64,000 nucleotides of DNA from NCBI RefSeq assembly GCF_030056665.1, contig NZ_JASHIG010000021.1; one strand, written 5' to 3'. A program made the position numbers and the translations under genes. Position 1 is the first letter of the stretch. Each line of letters starts with the position of its first letter. Below are positions 28,301-37,375 of the stretch, piece by piece. The notes under the pieces were generated by a model. It was not told the origin of the DNA. It ran no database searches and was given only the letters and a program-made list of their open reading frames with translations. Source of the DNA: Flectobacillus roseus. Its GTDB lineage: Bacteria > Bacteroidota > Bacteroidia > Cytophagales > Spirosomataceae.

Positions 28301-29885
28301 TAAAAAAATTCTTCAGCTTGAAAAACAAGCAAAGGATGAACTAAAGCAGGTTCATAATCAATTCAAAGATGAAAATGGAATTGTAATCTATTGGTCAAAA
28401 CTTTCGAAAGAACAGCAGGAGCTAATTCATAAGGAAGAGGGAATGATCAAACGCCGTTTGGTCGAGCAGAAAATACAATTACAGAAAGAGCTTAATGAAA
28501 AGCTTGATGCACAGTACGAAGCTCAAGCTAATAAGGCGGTCGAATTAGCTGTCAACAGTCGTCGAAGTATTCTCCAGAAAAATCTTACTTCAGCTGAGAA
28601 AAAAGGTACTGATTATGAGCAATACAATGCCAAGTTAGCACTACAAGGCTTTAATGAAGCTCAAGAGCTTTACACGCTTACTCAGAAATATCAAAGCGAG
28701 CAAAAAGCACTGAAAGACAATGAAGATGCCCTGAAACTTCTTGAGCAAAATTATCAAGCCGAACGAAATGCGATTACGCTCAAGGGCGTTCAAGAGCGGG
28801 ATCAGTTATTAGAGGACTATTCCGAAAAGGAAAAAAACCGACAAAACAAATCGAAGCTTGAGTCCCTTCAGCTGACATTCCGTGAAAAAGGTGGTGATAT
28901 CCTCCAGGAACAAATTGATATACTCGAGGAGCAAAAGCGACAAGAGCTTTCCGTTAAAAATCTTACCGAGCAGGAGAAAACCAATATACAACGCAGGTAT
29001 GCACTCGAACGTGCAGCACTCGAAAAAGCGACGTTTATGGGGATAGCTCAACAAGCGGTTGATATCTTTTCCCAATCGTTCAGCTCAATCGGTAATTTCT
29101 ATAAGGCTACAATGAATAGCAAGGAGCAGGACACTAACGATACCTATAATCGTGAAATCCAAACGCTTGAAAACCAAAAAGCTAAAAATCTAATTACTGA
29201 GAAACAGTATAACGATCGCAAGCTCGCACTTGACAAAAAGCTAGATAAGGAAACCAAAAAACTAAAGCGTGAGCAGGCCGTTATCGATAGAGCTACTCAA
29301 GTAACTCAAATTACGATATCGGGTATTTTGGCAGCTATGAAAGCCTACGAACAAGCCGGGCCTTTTGGCGGTACCATCGGGGCAGCAATCATGGGCGCCA
29401 TCACTGCTGCAAATGTTGCTGCAGTATTGGCGGAGCCTTTACCATCACTTTATACGGGTGGTCGTACAAACGACGTTCACCCAGGTGGCGACGTCGATGG
29501 CAAAGGTGGATTCTTAATGATTGGTCACCCAAATGAATTTATGGTGAATCCAGTTGCTACAGCTCATCCACAATGGCCAGTATTAGAACCTATCTTGGAG
29601 CAAATGAACAAAGGCCGTATGGTCAACTTTGCCAATATGGTAGGAGGTGGGTCAGTTTCCAACACTTCCACACAAACTGCTCCAATCGACATTGAAGGCT
29701 TCAACCAGAGCCTACAGATGTTCCATACTTTCGTCAAGATGTTTGGTGAAAAAATTGAAACACCTATTGTCGCCAAAACTGTATGGGATCATAAGGATAT
29801 CTACGAGCTGGAGCAAAAGAAACAGGAGCTGTCAGATACCCTTAACGATTCTTTCTCAACCACTAATAAGTCTCTAATCAAATGA
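25326..29885 (+). CDS. tail tape measure protein
   Basis: 1519 residues, the largest gene of the phage, mostly coiled coil with many Glu/Lys heptads. Residues about 130-270 and 272-410 are two diverged copies of one unit (compare LSISQLQKLSSHFYDTM with LSIEELEKISKHMYDTM, and EFESEANQNKI with DFESEANQKRI). A hydrophobic Gly/Ala segment at about 418-438 is the usual membrane-active stretch, and a Gly-rich region near 1390-1410 precedes the C terminus. It sets tail length and helps DNA entry. Confidence 0.85.
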   Translation: MIKKEELQYKIVYDTRDGINNLGYLREELNRLNQARKQTADTKIQNNLDKEMSNLVKLISQQRDALGLLGLDAKELRAKVKDLRIDLSTMIPGSEKAAEFRAELEKINEILKGKGMDTKDQDITGLRLMIRDGDIAKLSISQLQKLSSHFYDTMQKGAQSGAIEQHELYNEWKMVASAISNAKDLLNQNKVAEDDYRKLLLKRVETYGVEQMSLEHLKEYHKILQEEIQKTDEFESEANQNKIKHAQEVDAMISRREKLIKDTTSAEIQAIQNTIDQNGIAELSIEELEKISKHMYDTMIKGSKNSAIEQHALYGQYTKVTKAINDSKDALNKNKIAEKEYRKTITDTVQAHGAQALSLDHLKEYYKILQEQIAETSDFESEANQKRIQEAQQVDEMVNQRQSAIKGTTSLWGSIKSQLPGALAGGIAGAIVVAAQEAFAQISAFVGSQIEGIKKKAREITEIQTSLDISRSKASQINKELGKLDTATPREELKQLVEVAGDINVATKEVVAFVEEADKLSTVLKKDFGGSAETAVTEVAKLKEEFKQTRDIPISESLSKIGSVLKKLNLEGPATTSGITDFLKRTGQLPDALKPSIAQLAAFGAVFEEANLSSEVSSSGFSKILTTAANNIKLFAKQLHMSQSELKKLINEDPSKFVLRFASSLKGLDGIQTANTLKGLRLESEEVLRVTGVLADNVDKIRIKQAIANKTFEEGAEIQRIFAEINSDDAAKIEKLDKAITKIKMAFTSLMASAILPIVNLLDKLNTNTKTNSQLFDEQRKKAALLEKNVSPLVTEFNELQKNQKKTAEQQARLKEITGELAREVPGAVTEWDKYGNAISVNIGLVNDFIDKQKKLADSMKWGRVDELNKENNLIGGQRADFQKKLKELVDKPIKTEDDLAKIKQLNLALTNLNKKLIENKTRVKELVTGKVAVPAKEEEKDTWVNHPTNFGGDTGKANAHKKWLQDSHNQMVELRAKLAYEERLASAKEHDKKILQLEKQAKDELKQVHNQFKDENGIVIYWSKLSKEQQELIHKEEGMIKRRLVEQKIQLQKELNEKLDAQYEAQANKAVELAVNSRRSILQKNLTSAEKKGTDYEQYNAKLALQGFNEAQELYTLTQKYQSEQKALKDNEDALKLLEQNYQAERNAITLKGVQERDQLLEDYSEKEKNRQNKSKLESLQLTFREKGGDILQEQIDILEEQKRQELSVKNLTEQEKTNIQRRYALERAALEKATFMGIAQQAVDIFSQSFSSIGNFYKATMNSKEQDTNDTYNREIQTLENQKAKNLITEKQYNDRKLALDKKLDKETKKLKREQAVIDRATQVTQITISGILAAMKAYEQAGPFGGTIGAAIMGAITAANVAAVLAEPLPSLYTGGRTNDVHPGGDVDGKGGFLMIGHPNEFMVNPVATAHPQWPVLEPILEQMNKGRMVNFANMVGGGSVSNTSTQTAPIDIEGFNQSLQMFHTFVKMFGEKIETPIVAKTVWDHKDIYELEQKKQELSDTLNDSFSTTNKSLIK

Positions 29886-30838
29886 GAATATTCGCGAATA
29901 ATCTTCAGCCAATTATCCTAGACATCACTACGCTAGGGTATAAAGTTGGCACTCTAAAAGATACAGATACCAACACAACTGTTGCCTCCATAGCTGCTTT
30001 TTCGGTAGGGTACAAAGCGAAGGTATATCTTAACCAATTCCTACAAAACTATGCACCACTTGTGGTACCAGATTTTGATAGTCCGTACATTATCTCAAGT
30101 CTCAAAAAAAAGCTTGAGATACAAGGAATAGCAGCTGCTAATATTTCCATCGAACTTATGCCAGGCATCGATGATTCTATCGCAAAAAGTTCGGAGCTTT
30201 TCAACACAATTATGCAGTCTGATCCTTATCAGAAAACCTATTTCCTTTCAAAAAACTATACAGCGCTACAGCTTTTTGCAAGGTTTTCGGGCAAAACGGT
30301 ATTGCTTGAGACAATCGAAAACTTAACATCCGACAGTTTCCTAACTGTAAATTGGCATTACTATTATCACGATTTTCCACCCCTCAGCGAGGTAGAATTA
30401 ATTGTGGCCACACAAGAGTTGACAGAAATTGTCAACTCTCAGTTGATTTTTTTTGATGCCCAGTTTGTCAATTTTCCCATTACATTAGTTTTTCGAAACC
30501 AACATGGTTTCTTCGAATGTGTTCGCTGTACTGGAGTAATCGAAAATTCTCTTCAGGTGACTACACAGTCACTGGAGCTGGAGGAAAACACCCGACAGTT
30601 CTACAAAGAGTCCTACGAAAAGCTTTCTGTACAAACGGGTAACATTACGGATTACCGAGAACGTGAAGCACTTTCCGACATGATCAGGTATGCGATTGAT
30701 GTTTGGCAGTATAAAGATGGACAGCTCATCGAGCTTGAGAACCAAACAAAAGATTTCAGCAAGTTCAAAAGCACCGACGTGCTTGAAAACTCAAAGCTTG
30801 AGTTCCGATATACCAAAACCACACGCCTATACCGATGA
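29882..30838 (+). CDS. probable distal tail protein
   Basis: 318 residues, overlapping the tape measure gene and the next gene by 4 bp each. A beta-rich protein directly after the tape measure is usually the distal tail or baseplate hub component. No motif is decisive. Confidence 0.55.
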   Translation: MRIFANNLQPIILDITTLGYKVGTLKDTDTNTTVASIAAFSVGYKAKVYLNQFLQNYAPLVVPDFDSPYIISSLKKKLEIQGIAAANISIELMPGIDDSIAKSSELFNTIMQSDPYQKTYFLSKNYTALQLFARFSGKTVLLETIENLTSDSFLTVNWHYYYHDFPPLSEVELIVATQELTEIVNSQLIFFDAQFVNFPITLVFRNQHGFFECVRCTGVIENSLQVTTQSLELEENTRQFYKESYEKLSVQTGNITDYREREALSDMIRYAIDVWQYKDGQLIELENQTKDFSKFKSTDVLENSKLEFRYTKTTRLYR

Positions 30839-32775
30839 ACTACAGACTAATTATAGACCTCCAAAATAGCCCTATAGAAGTCGCTTTGCCCGCAGACTTC
30901 AATATCAACATGGTTTTGAACACTAATCTGGTCGGGCTCAAGCAAAACGGTTCATTCATTTTTCGCTTTACGCTCCCGATCACAAAGGAGCTTCAGCAAA
31001 AATTTGGATATCCTGAAATACCATCTTCGCTAACTAATCGAAAGCGAAGCTTCAGAGCTGTATTACTATCCGATTCTAACGAGCTTTTCAGAGGTTTTCT
31101 CAACCTTCGAAAAACAACACACAAAAACTATGAGGTCGATATGACCAAAACGCCAGGCAATATTTCTCGAAACCTTTGGGAATCCAAACTATCTGAACTG
31201 AATTTTGGATCAGATACCTTGGATACTCAGAATACCCAAACTGGCGTATTTGTACAATCGCTTCACGCATATAATGGTGAAGAGGTATTCCCGGAGTTTT
31301 CACCATGGGGAAATATTTTTCTGGTAGGTGAGCCAAGAAGACTCCAAAAAATCATGGAGCTTGGTCGCCCACGCATTAAGCTCTATGTAGATAGTGTACT
31401 TACAGCTACCTTAGACTTTTTGGATATCACAACCAACTTTTCTAATTACGAAGCGTGGATAACAGAAGTAGTAACACCCCTAAAAGACAAGGTAGATCCT
31501 TTGCTTTTTGACCTCAGCATTGTTCTCGATCAGGTCAAACGTGACAAATCTATTATGTCACTAACCTCACTTAACAACTCCGTGAGCACTGTGAAAATTG
31601 AGCTATGGAAATGGTCCAAAAGTGGAGATGATTATGTAGATAATACGCTTATTGGCAAAGTAGAGGAATACACCTTTACACGGATACAGTACGCTGACGT
31701 TTCACAAGCGTTAAGAAACGTCCCAACCGAAAAGCCGTACCGATTTATTCAGTATGTCAACAAAGAGTTTTACGATAATAGCCTTAATCCATCGTATTCA
31801 GGCATCGTAAATCAACGAATTGATGGAGTTCTTACGCTTAATACGTTTACCAATCCTTCAGCTTATGCCGTTTCACCTTGTTTCAACTTACGGTTTATTT
31901 TCAATAAGCTGATGGAAATCCTTGAATTCACGGTTGTGAACGACATTTGGACGGATGATATGAAACGTTTGTACCTGTTTACAAACGTTGCCTTGGACAA
32001 ACAGCTCGAAACCGTATCCGATCTATTCCCATTCAATATCTACGGCAATACGATTAATTACGGCTATTTCATGCCTGACTGGACGGTTCTCGAATTCATA
32101 CAGTCGTTTTGTAATCTATTCTCGCTAAGCTTAGATTTTAACGATATTACCAAAACCGTAACCGTCAAAACCGTGAAAAGCGTTATGTCGGATAATACGG
32201 TTAATAACATATCGTCCAAGGTTGCCTATGCTCCAGTGGCAAACATGGAGTCTCCTAAGAAGTATCAACTCAAGTTTGCTTCAGCTGATCAGAACATATC
32301 CGTGTTCAAAAACTATCCTACGGATGAAACCGTAGCGGCTGATACCGTCGAGTATATCGGTATCGAAACTAAGCTGAAGCCCGCAGCACTGATATCAGAT
32401 ATAGACACAACGGTAACAAATGGATTGATGCAGTTAGAAGCGAAGGCAAAATCAAAGCTCTTTTCTCAGCAGAACGAGCGCCCAGATCCTGCACTTATGT
32501 TCGTTATCGATAACACCGCAAAGAATGTATCTGTTACCTTTGCACTCAAGTGGGACGGAGCTGGAGGATTAAGCAGTACTTTCCATGCTGAAAGCTTACT
32601 GTTTCTCACTGGAGCAGTACAGTGGGAAACTGAGATATTCATAACCGAGCGAGAGCTGGCCAATTGGTCATTCTCCCTCAAAAACTACTGCTATGGTGTA
32701 GTATTCATACCCGAACAGTTATCTGTCAAGCTACCTATTACAGGTACTTCGACACTAAAGCTATTATCAGTATAA
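30835..32775 (+). CDS. probable tail-associated / baseplate protein
   Basis: 646 residues, beta-rich, last gene of the rightward late operon. Position after a distal-tail-like gene fits the tail-associated protein that carries fibres. Its stop codon lies in the arm of a 17-bp terminator hairpin shared with the convergent leftward genes. Confidence 0.55.
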   Translation: MNYRLIIDLQNSPIEVALPADFNINMVLNTNLVGLKQNGSFIFRFTLPITKELQQKFGYPEIPSSLTNRKRSFRAVLLSDSNELFRGFLNLRKTTHKNYEVDMTKTPGNISRNLWESKLSELNFGSDTLDTQNTQTGVFVQSLHAYNGEEVFPEFSPWGNIFLVGEPRRLQKIMELGRPRIKLYVDSVLTATLDFLDITTNFSNYEAWITEVVTPLKDKVDPLLFDLSIVLDQVKRDKSIMSLTSLNNSVSTVKIELWKWSKSGDDYVDNTLIGKVEEYTFTRIQYADVSQALRNVPTEKPYRFIQYVNKEFYDNSLNPSYSGIVNQRIDGVLTLNTFTNPSAYAVSPCFNLRFIFNKLMEILEFTVVNDIWTDDMKRLYLFTNVALDKQLETVSDLFPFNIYGNTINYGYFMPDWTVLEFIQSFCNLFSLSLDFNDITKTVTVKTVKSVMSDNTVNNISSKVAYAPVANMESPKKYQLKFASADQNISVFKNYPTDETVAADTVEYIGIETKLKPAALISDIDTTVTNGLMQLEAKAKSKLFSQQNERPDPALMFVIDNTAKNVSVTFALKWDGAGGLSSTFHAESLLFLTGAVQWETEIFITERELANWSFSLKNYCYGVVFIPEQLSVKLPITGTSTLKLLSV

Positions 32776-32810
32776 CAGCAAATCCCCTCAATTTGAGGGG
32801 ATTTGCTGTT
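32774..32810. terminator. 17-bp perfect bidirectional terminator
   Basis: AACAGCAAATCCCCTCA pairs with TGAGGGGATTTGCTGTT around a 3-nt loop, exactly between the convergent late and early transcription units. Confidence 0.85.
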
Positions 32811-32829
32811 ATGAATGTTTTAGTTTTTA

Positions 32830-33603
32830 TTAGGATGAAATAAATTGCTCATTTACAACAAATTCACCAAATGCCAATTCCTGAGAACTTCCAAAATCAT
32901 TAATCATGATATTGAAATTTTTCTCATGCATTTTATTACCAATATCCTGATACTTAATATTTAAAATAAAAGTAAAAGGTGACCTTAATATATCAGTGTT
33001 CTTGATAGGGTTTGATGAATAAAATATTTTAAGCGAATGCATCAACAATAAATAAGTTGGTATATATATATTGAAAGGTTTATTGTCAATATTTACTGGT
33101 AATAAATGATTTAAGGTTCGGGAGTTTTGACCACTTATAGAGTGATTCCCTTTCGGTAAATCTGAACTATCATCAAATCTTTTGAATTCAATAGAATCAT
33201 TATGTTGAATAATCTGAACCTTATTCTTACTTTCAATGAACTGCAAACAATGGTTTAATCTGACAATCTCTTCAGATTTAGGTAAGAATTCAAACTGAAT
33301 ATTTTTTGCAGATGCAAAACCAATATTATAAATTTTGAAACTAAATTCTGAATATTTAGCATCTGAAATATACCCCTTTGGTTTTCTGACAAGGGAGTAT
33401 TCTGTTGGAAAATCCAATTTTTTACCTTTAGTACTATATAAATAAAAGTGGCAGCCTTCCACGATAATTTCAGGCTTGTAAGTAGTCTCTCTTTGATTTT
33501 CAATCTCTTTAAGTGTTCTGTATGTTATGAATGTATAAACTGCAGTAGCGCCAGCAGAAAGAGCGGTACAAAGAGAAGCAAGATCGGTTAAGGTTAAACA
33601 CAT
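32830..33603 (-). CDS. hypothetical protein with N-terminal membrane anchor
   Basis: 257 residues. The first 30 contain one hydrophobic segment (about 5-26), followed by a coiled stretch and a beta-rich domain. No family recognised. It is at the end of the leftward genes next to the late-gene terminator, a common place for lysogenic cargo such as superinfection-exclusion proteins; that role is only a possibility. Confidence 0.55.
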   Translation of the reverse strand: MCLTLTDLASLCTALSAGATAVYTFITYRTLKEIENQRETTYKPEIIVEGCHFYLYSTKGKKLDFPTEYSLVRKPKGYISDAKYSEFSFKIYNIGFASAKNIQFEFLPKSEEIVRLNHCLQFIESKNKVQIIQHNDSIEFKRFDDSSDLPKGNHSISGQNSRTLNHLLPVNIDNKPFNIYIPTYLLLMHSLKIFYSSNPIKNTDILRSPFTFILNIKYQDIGNKMHEKNFNIMINDFGSSQELAFGEFVVNEQFISS

Positions 33604-33654
33604 AAAAGTGGTCTTTGAGTGATTGAATAAATAGATTACTTTTTAAACTTAATT

Positions 33655-33984
33655 TTATAACGCTACCCAAATAGTCACATCATTCTCTATTTCATAAATT
33701 ATGAACTTATGTCTATACATTATATAACCTATAGATTCTCTTTTATCAATAATTTTTCCTGTTAGACTCAATCTAATTGTATTCACGGCAGGTCTTGATT
33801 CAAGAATTACGTGATAGATTGAATAGTTGATAAACCCTTCAGGATTCAAAAGTTTCATGTTTGCTTTTTCACAAAATTCAATAACGTCATACGCCTCGAG
33901 ATTGCTTAGATTAACTTCATTTTCCAAATTAGTTAGATCTACCGTTTGATTGTTTTGTAGGACTAAATAAATCTTTTTCATCAT
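33655..33984 (-). CDS. hypothetical protein
   Basis: 109 residues, soluble alpha/beta protein with no recognised motif. It lies between two terminators, so it is probably transcribed alone or with the gene at 32830. Confidence 0.5.
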   Translation of the reverse strand: MMKKIYLVLQNNQTVDLTNLENEVNLSNLEAYDVIEFCEKANMKLLNPEGFINYSIYHVILESRPAVNTIRLSLTGKIIDKRESIGYIMYRHKFIIYEIENDVTIWVAL

Positions 33985-34076
33985 GTTATAATAAGTTTTA
34001 GTTTCAAGATATATGAATAAATAATTCTTCTCAATTTGAGTAGTCCAAACTTATTATTCGGTAGTTCAAAAAGAAA

Positions 34077-34104
34077 AAGGTACTAGATAATTATCTAGTA
34101 CCTT
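34077..34104. terminator. 14-bp hairpin terminator
   Basis: AAGGTACTAGATAA pairs with TTATCTAGTACCTT, flanked by A and T runs, so it can work in both directions. It ends the leftward operon whose last gene starts at 34494. Confidence 0.8.
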
Positions 34105-34107
34105 TTT

Positions 34108-34494
34108 CTAAAATAAGGCTAACTGTCCCTCTTCTTCTTCACCCGATATAGGCTCAAGCTGTATTTGATTAACAATTACATACTTTTGCCCATCAATGGA
34201 AATCAATCTACCAATATAACCTCTTTCTCTTTTCCCATCGTTAACTTCCCTCCAGTGATCCGAATGAGATAAAGGTTTAAGTTTTCCAGTATAATTAGAA
34301 ATATGAACTATCTCACAAAGATGTAATCTAGTATATTTCATATTCATGCTAACATTTCCTGTACTTAGATGTTGCTTATTTCGAAAGCGTACAATAAAAG
34401 ATTTTGATACCTTATCTGCTTGCGATATCACACTTGATACACTCAAAATAGCATACTCATCTAACTTACTATAAGGTACTTTGACTATTTCCAT
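34108..34494 (-). CDS. hypothetical early protein; target of an array-2 spacer
   Basis: 128 residues, beta-rich, with a DHWREVNDGKRERGYIG segment and an acidic C terminus (GEEEEGQ). No family recognised. It is the last gene of the leftward early operon. Its coding sequence at 34198-34231 is identical to 34 nt of a spacer in CRISPR array 2, and the crRNA would be antisense to its mRNA, so this gene, or its homologue in a related phage, was a source of immunity. Confidence 0.6.
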   Translation of the reverse strand: MEIVKVPYSKLDEYAILSVSSVISQADKVSKSFIVRFRNKQHLSTGNVSMNMKYTRLHLCEIVHISNYTGKLKPLSHSDHWREVNDGKRERGYIGRLISIDGQKYVIVNQIQLEPISGEEEEGQLALF

Positions 34495-34500
34495 ACAAGA

Positions 34501-34833
34501 CTACGAGCGCTTATACTTAACATCACCTGACATTGTATTAATTGATCCAGAAACATTCCCACAGTCAACATCTCCAGACATTGTTTGAATTGGACCAGTA
34601 ACATTACCAGTAATGTCTACATTACCACTAACAGTTTTAACATTTTCGACATTTCCATTAACTGTGATTCTATTACAAACGTCAACTTTTAATTCTTGTA
34701 TATCACCATCAACATTGATAGTTATATCTTTACTATCAGGTGTTACATCTTTGCCATCGATAATAACTTTACCATTTGATATAGAAATGCTATTCCCTGT
34801 GTAGGATTTTCCGTTTACTGAAAAAGAGCTCAT
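34501..34833 (-). CDS. small right-handed beta-helix repeat protein
   Basis: 110 residues. After an N-terminal SFSVNGKSYTGNSISI segment the chain consists of short repeats (VNGNVENVKTVSGNVD, ITGNVTGPIQTMSGDVD, CGNVSGSINTMSGDVK), as in DUF2807-like or bactofilin-like beta-solenoids. Similar short proteins are scattered over many phages and genomic islands. Function unknown. It is 6 bp upstream of the gene at 34494. Confidence 0.6.
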   Translation of the reverse strand: MSSFSVNGKSYTGNSISISNGKVIIDGKDVTPDSKDITINVDGDIQELKVDVCNRITVNGNVENVKTVSGNVDITGNVTGPIQTMSGDVDCGNVSGSINTMSGDVKYKRS

Positions 34834-34835
34834 TT

Positions 34836-35324
34836 TTATTGATTTGTATTTAGGGTTTCATTGATTACTTCTTCAACTGGTCTAAATTTCAAAATTTCAT
34901 TCTCAGGCTCATACGGACACACCTCCAAAATATCAGTGAGATTAATATCCGTAATCTCATAATCATTCAATGTCCCAAGTTTTAGCTTGAGCAATTTGTA
35001 TACCTCCCCAGGGTCAATGGCATTGATCAGCATAAAGTGTGCTGTTTTTTTCTCCTTCTGAGAGCTCTCATCAAAAGAAATATATTGAACCTTAGCTTTG
35101 AACCACGTTTCCGAGTCTGGCTCTATGAAGACCTCAGCAAGTTTCATCTTACTGATTTTGTCTATTTGGAATTCGGGCGTATTACTAGCCACAATTTCAA
35201 ATAGCCTTGCCTCAGCGTCGGTATAAGAAACAGCATCGATTAAATAAGCCTCTTTGATTGTTTTAAGTGTTCCTGTTTCGTCCTCACGCTGATAACGAAT
35301 CTTACTGTAATACCATGTTGCCAT
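34836..35324 (-). CDS. DUF4494 family protein
   Basis: 162 residues. The opening WYYSKIRYQREDETG and the DAVSYTDAEARLFEI segment match DUF4494, a small protein common on Bacteroidota chromosomes and mobile elements. No biochemical function is known. It is followed after 2 bp by the beta-helix gene. Confidence 0.75.
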   Translation of the reverse strand: MATWYYSKIRYQREDETGTLKTIKEAYLIDAVSYTDAEARLFEIVASNTPEFQIDKISKMKLAEVFIEPDSETWFKAKVQYISFDESSQKEKKTAHFMLINAIDPGEVYKLLKLKLGTLNDYEITDINLTDILEVCPYEPENEILKFRPVEEVINETLNTNQ

Positions 35325-35331
35325 ATATATA

Positions 35332-35736
35332 TTATTTAACTTTTAAGGAGCCGTATTTAAGGATAACCTGTTTTTCATTGTCAATTTCAACATAGTCAAC
35401 ACGATAGCTTAAAATTTCCTTATCCTTAGCTTTTTCTTGTAGGTTTAAGGCATTTATGAGGTGCCTAGCAAAACCTATATTGTTAAATTGAATAGCCTGC
35501 TTTTTGGAATTAAATCTAGCTACTTGCTTATACTTTTTGTCAAAAATTAAGCATATCTGACATTTTTTGTCATCAATGCCTATTCCAATGTGAATAGGCT
35601 TATCAATATCAAAGAGATTTTTCTCTAACATTTTCTCGGTGAGTGTTCTCGATAGGGTCACTGTACCCTTGAGTGAGAATATTACATTGTCGCTTGAAGT
35701 TGCGATAGTAAATTGCGCAGGATCTAGTATGAGCAT
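35332..35736 (-). CDS. hypothetical early protein
   Basis: 134 residues, basic, with alternating beta strands in the first half (IHIGIGIDDKKCQICLIF) and helices later. No family recognised. It is 7 bp upstream of the DUF4494 gene. Confidence 0.5.
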   Translation of the reverse strand: MLILDPAQFTIATSSDNVIFSLKGTVTLSRTLTEKMLEKNLFDIDKPIHIGIGIDDKKCQICLIFDKKYKQVARFNSKKQAIQFNNIGFARHLINALNLQEKAKDKEILSYRVDYVEIDNEKQVILKYGSLKVK

Positions 35737-35771
35737 ATTTGTAAAAAATTAATGTTAAAATGAAAATGATC

Positions 35772-36125
35772 TTAATTGTTTTTCTTAACATGGTGGTATT
35801 GAGAGCGACAAACGTCATCGCAATATTTTGCGTCTTTTCGTTTGCCTTTAAGTTCTTTCTTACAATGTAGACACTTATTAATATTCTCCTCCTGTACGGC
35901 TACAAGAGGCTTTTCTACGGATAATGACGGTTCTTGCACGGTTTTCGAAGCGTACAAATAACCATCTTCAATCCCCAGATAAACACTCCATTCAAGCCCC
36001 AATTCTTCACAACACTCCTTAATTTCGGGTATGTAAGATTTCGCCTGAAGGGGTTTCTGTCGTAGAAGGAGCGACTCATAAATATGAGTCAGCCCCTTTA
36101 ATCTGTATTGCCAATATTGCATCAT
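35772..36125 (-). CDS. protein with C-terminal zinc ribbon
   Basis: 117 residues. The C-terminal 30 residues hold a Cys4 ribbon (CLHC, then YCDDVCRSQYHH), a zinc-binding element found in many nucleic-acid-binding phage and bacterial proteins. The N-terminal part is helical. Its start overlaps the end of the upstream gene by 4 bp. A regulator of early expression is possible. Confidence 0.6.
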   Translation of the reverse strand: MMQYWQYRLKGLTHIYESLLLRQKPLQAKSYIPEIKECCEELGLEWSVYLGIEDGYLYASKTVQEPSLSVEKPLVAVQEENINKCLHCKKELKGKRKDAKYCDDVCRSQYHHVKKNN

Positions 36126-36466
36126 TCCATGAAGGCTTTTTCAATCGATTTGATAGGATCCATTCCTTGGTTTATCAAATCCACGGCTTTGAAATAATTA
36201 CTGATGTGGCTACTTGTTATCCTAAAATCATCAGTACATAAAAGAATATGGGTATTTATATCGTCTGTTAGCATTTTCATCAAAATGCTAAAGGTATTTT
36301 CAGGGACTGTTTTCGAAAGCTTTTCTTGAACTTTATGTATAATCTCTTCAGTAATAAGAGTAACAGGTACCGCAATATTACGGTCAGAGATACATTCTAG
36401 AAATTTTTGGCTATTATCACCTACAAGGTCACACATGCCAGATTTGCTTACTATAGTAATGTTCAT
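36122..36466 (-). CDS. hypothetical early protein
   Basis: 114 residues, mixed alpha/beta, no recognised motif, overlapping the zinc-ribbon gene by 4 bp (ATGA). Co-translation of the two suggests a joint role. Confidence 0.5.
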   Translation of the reverse strand: MNITIVSKSGMCDLVGDNSQKFLECISDRNIAVPVTLITEEIIHKVQEKLSKTVPENTFSILMKMLTDDINTHILLCTDDFRITSSHISNYFKAVDLINQGMDPIKSIEKAFME

Positions 36467-36509
36467 TATTTTTGCTCTGTTAAGAATTAATTTTAGTTAT
36501 TTTTTAGCA

Positions 36510-36550
36510 GCCGCACGAGAGCTTCCAATCTACACGTGCGGCATTTTTTT
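36510..36550. terminator. GC-rich hairpin with T run
   Basis: GCCGCACG pairs with CGTGCGGC around a 17-nt loop, followed on the plus strand by seven T residues. It lies downstream of the leftward gene ending at 36553; the T run faces the opposite direction, so it may protect this region from rightward transcription. Confidence 0.5.
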
Positions 36551-36552
36551 TG

Positions 36553-37080
36553 TTACAGACCCACTTCCAATTCTGAAAGCTTACACTCTATAACCTTCTT
36601 CTGATCCTTATCCCAATACAAGCAATAAGTACCAGGATCGTCATAATACCGACCATGTTTTTCGCCACATGCTATAATTCCTGTAGGAGTTTCGGCAGGT
36701 ATCAGAATAATGTAGTTTTGCCCTGATCCCATTCGTCCAGCCGTGCCTTGGGCGTGTGTTCCTACTAATAGTACAACCACTGGTGATTTGCTGAAATCAA
36801 ATGAAAACGACCCTCTGAATCCCATTTTAGTTTCCGTTCGGTAGATATATCCTTCTACATGATCCAATTGAAAAGCTGATTTCAAACGTGGCTTATCCAG
36901 CTTTTCATCCTTATAATACAGCTCAGCAAGCCCATTCTTAGGGGTTTCGTTGAAGCTACATACAAGGTGTCTTTCTACACGGCCATTCCCCTGTTCTCCC
37001 ACAGGATAGGCGTTATACTTGATGATATCCTTAATAGTATATTCTCTAGGTTCACCAAGGTTCAATAGTTTTACAATCAT
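36553..37080 (-). CDS. hypothetical early protein
   Basis: 175 residues, beta-rich with a Gly-rich stretch (GTHAQGTAGRMGSGQNY). No family recognised. Follows the small membrane-protein gene by 7 bp in the leftward operon. Confidence 0.5.
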   Translation of the reverse strand: MIVKLLNLGEPREYTIKDIIKYNAYPVGEQGNGRVERHLVCSFNETPKNGLAELYYKDEKLDKPRLKSAFQLDHVEGYIYRTETKMGFRGSFSFDFSKSPVVVLLVGTHAQGTAGRMGSGQNYIILIPAETPTGIIACGEKHGRYYDDPGTYCLYWDKDQKKVIECKLSELEVGL

Positions 37081-37087
37081 AGTTTTG

Positions 37088-37375
37088 CTAATCTATTGTT
37101 TCGTATTTTACGGTTGTTGTTTTACCACTTTGGATAATGCGTTGTTGAGAAACTGATCCATTACAATTAGTGAAATAATTATAAATAGAACCGTCCTGAA
37201 ACGAATACACCTTACATCCATCGATATCAAATAATAATTTGACCTGATATCGTTTTACTGGAGCAATTTTGGCTTTAGCCTGTTCCTCCCTAGTTCTACA
37301 GCTTTCAAGATGATCGATAATGAAAACTATAAACCCAACTACAATTAATCCTAATAGGATTTTCCTTAATATCAT
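37088..37375 (-). CDS. small single-span membrane protein
   Basis: 95 residues with a hydrophobic N-terminal segment (about 5-21, ILLGLIVVGFIVFII) and a small soluble domain with two Cys residues. Topology suggests an inner-membrane anchor with a periplasmic domain. Overlaps the upstream gene by 4 bp. Confidence 0.5.
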   Translation of the reverse strand: MILRKILLGLIVVGFIVFIIDHLESCRTREEQAKAKIAPVKRYQVKLLFDIDGCKVYSFQDGSIYNYFTNCNGSVSQQRIIQSGKTTTVKYETID

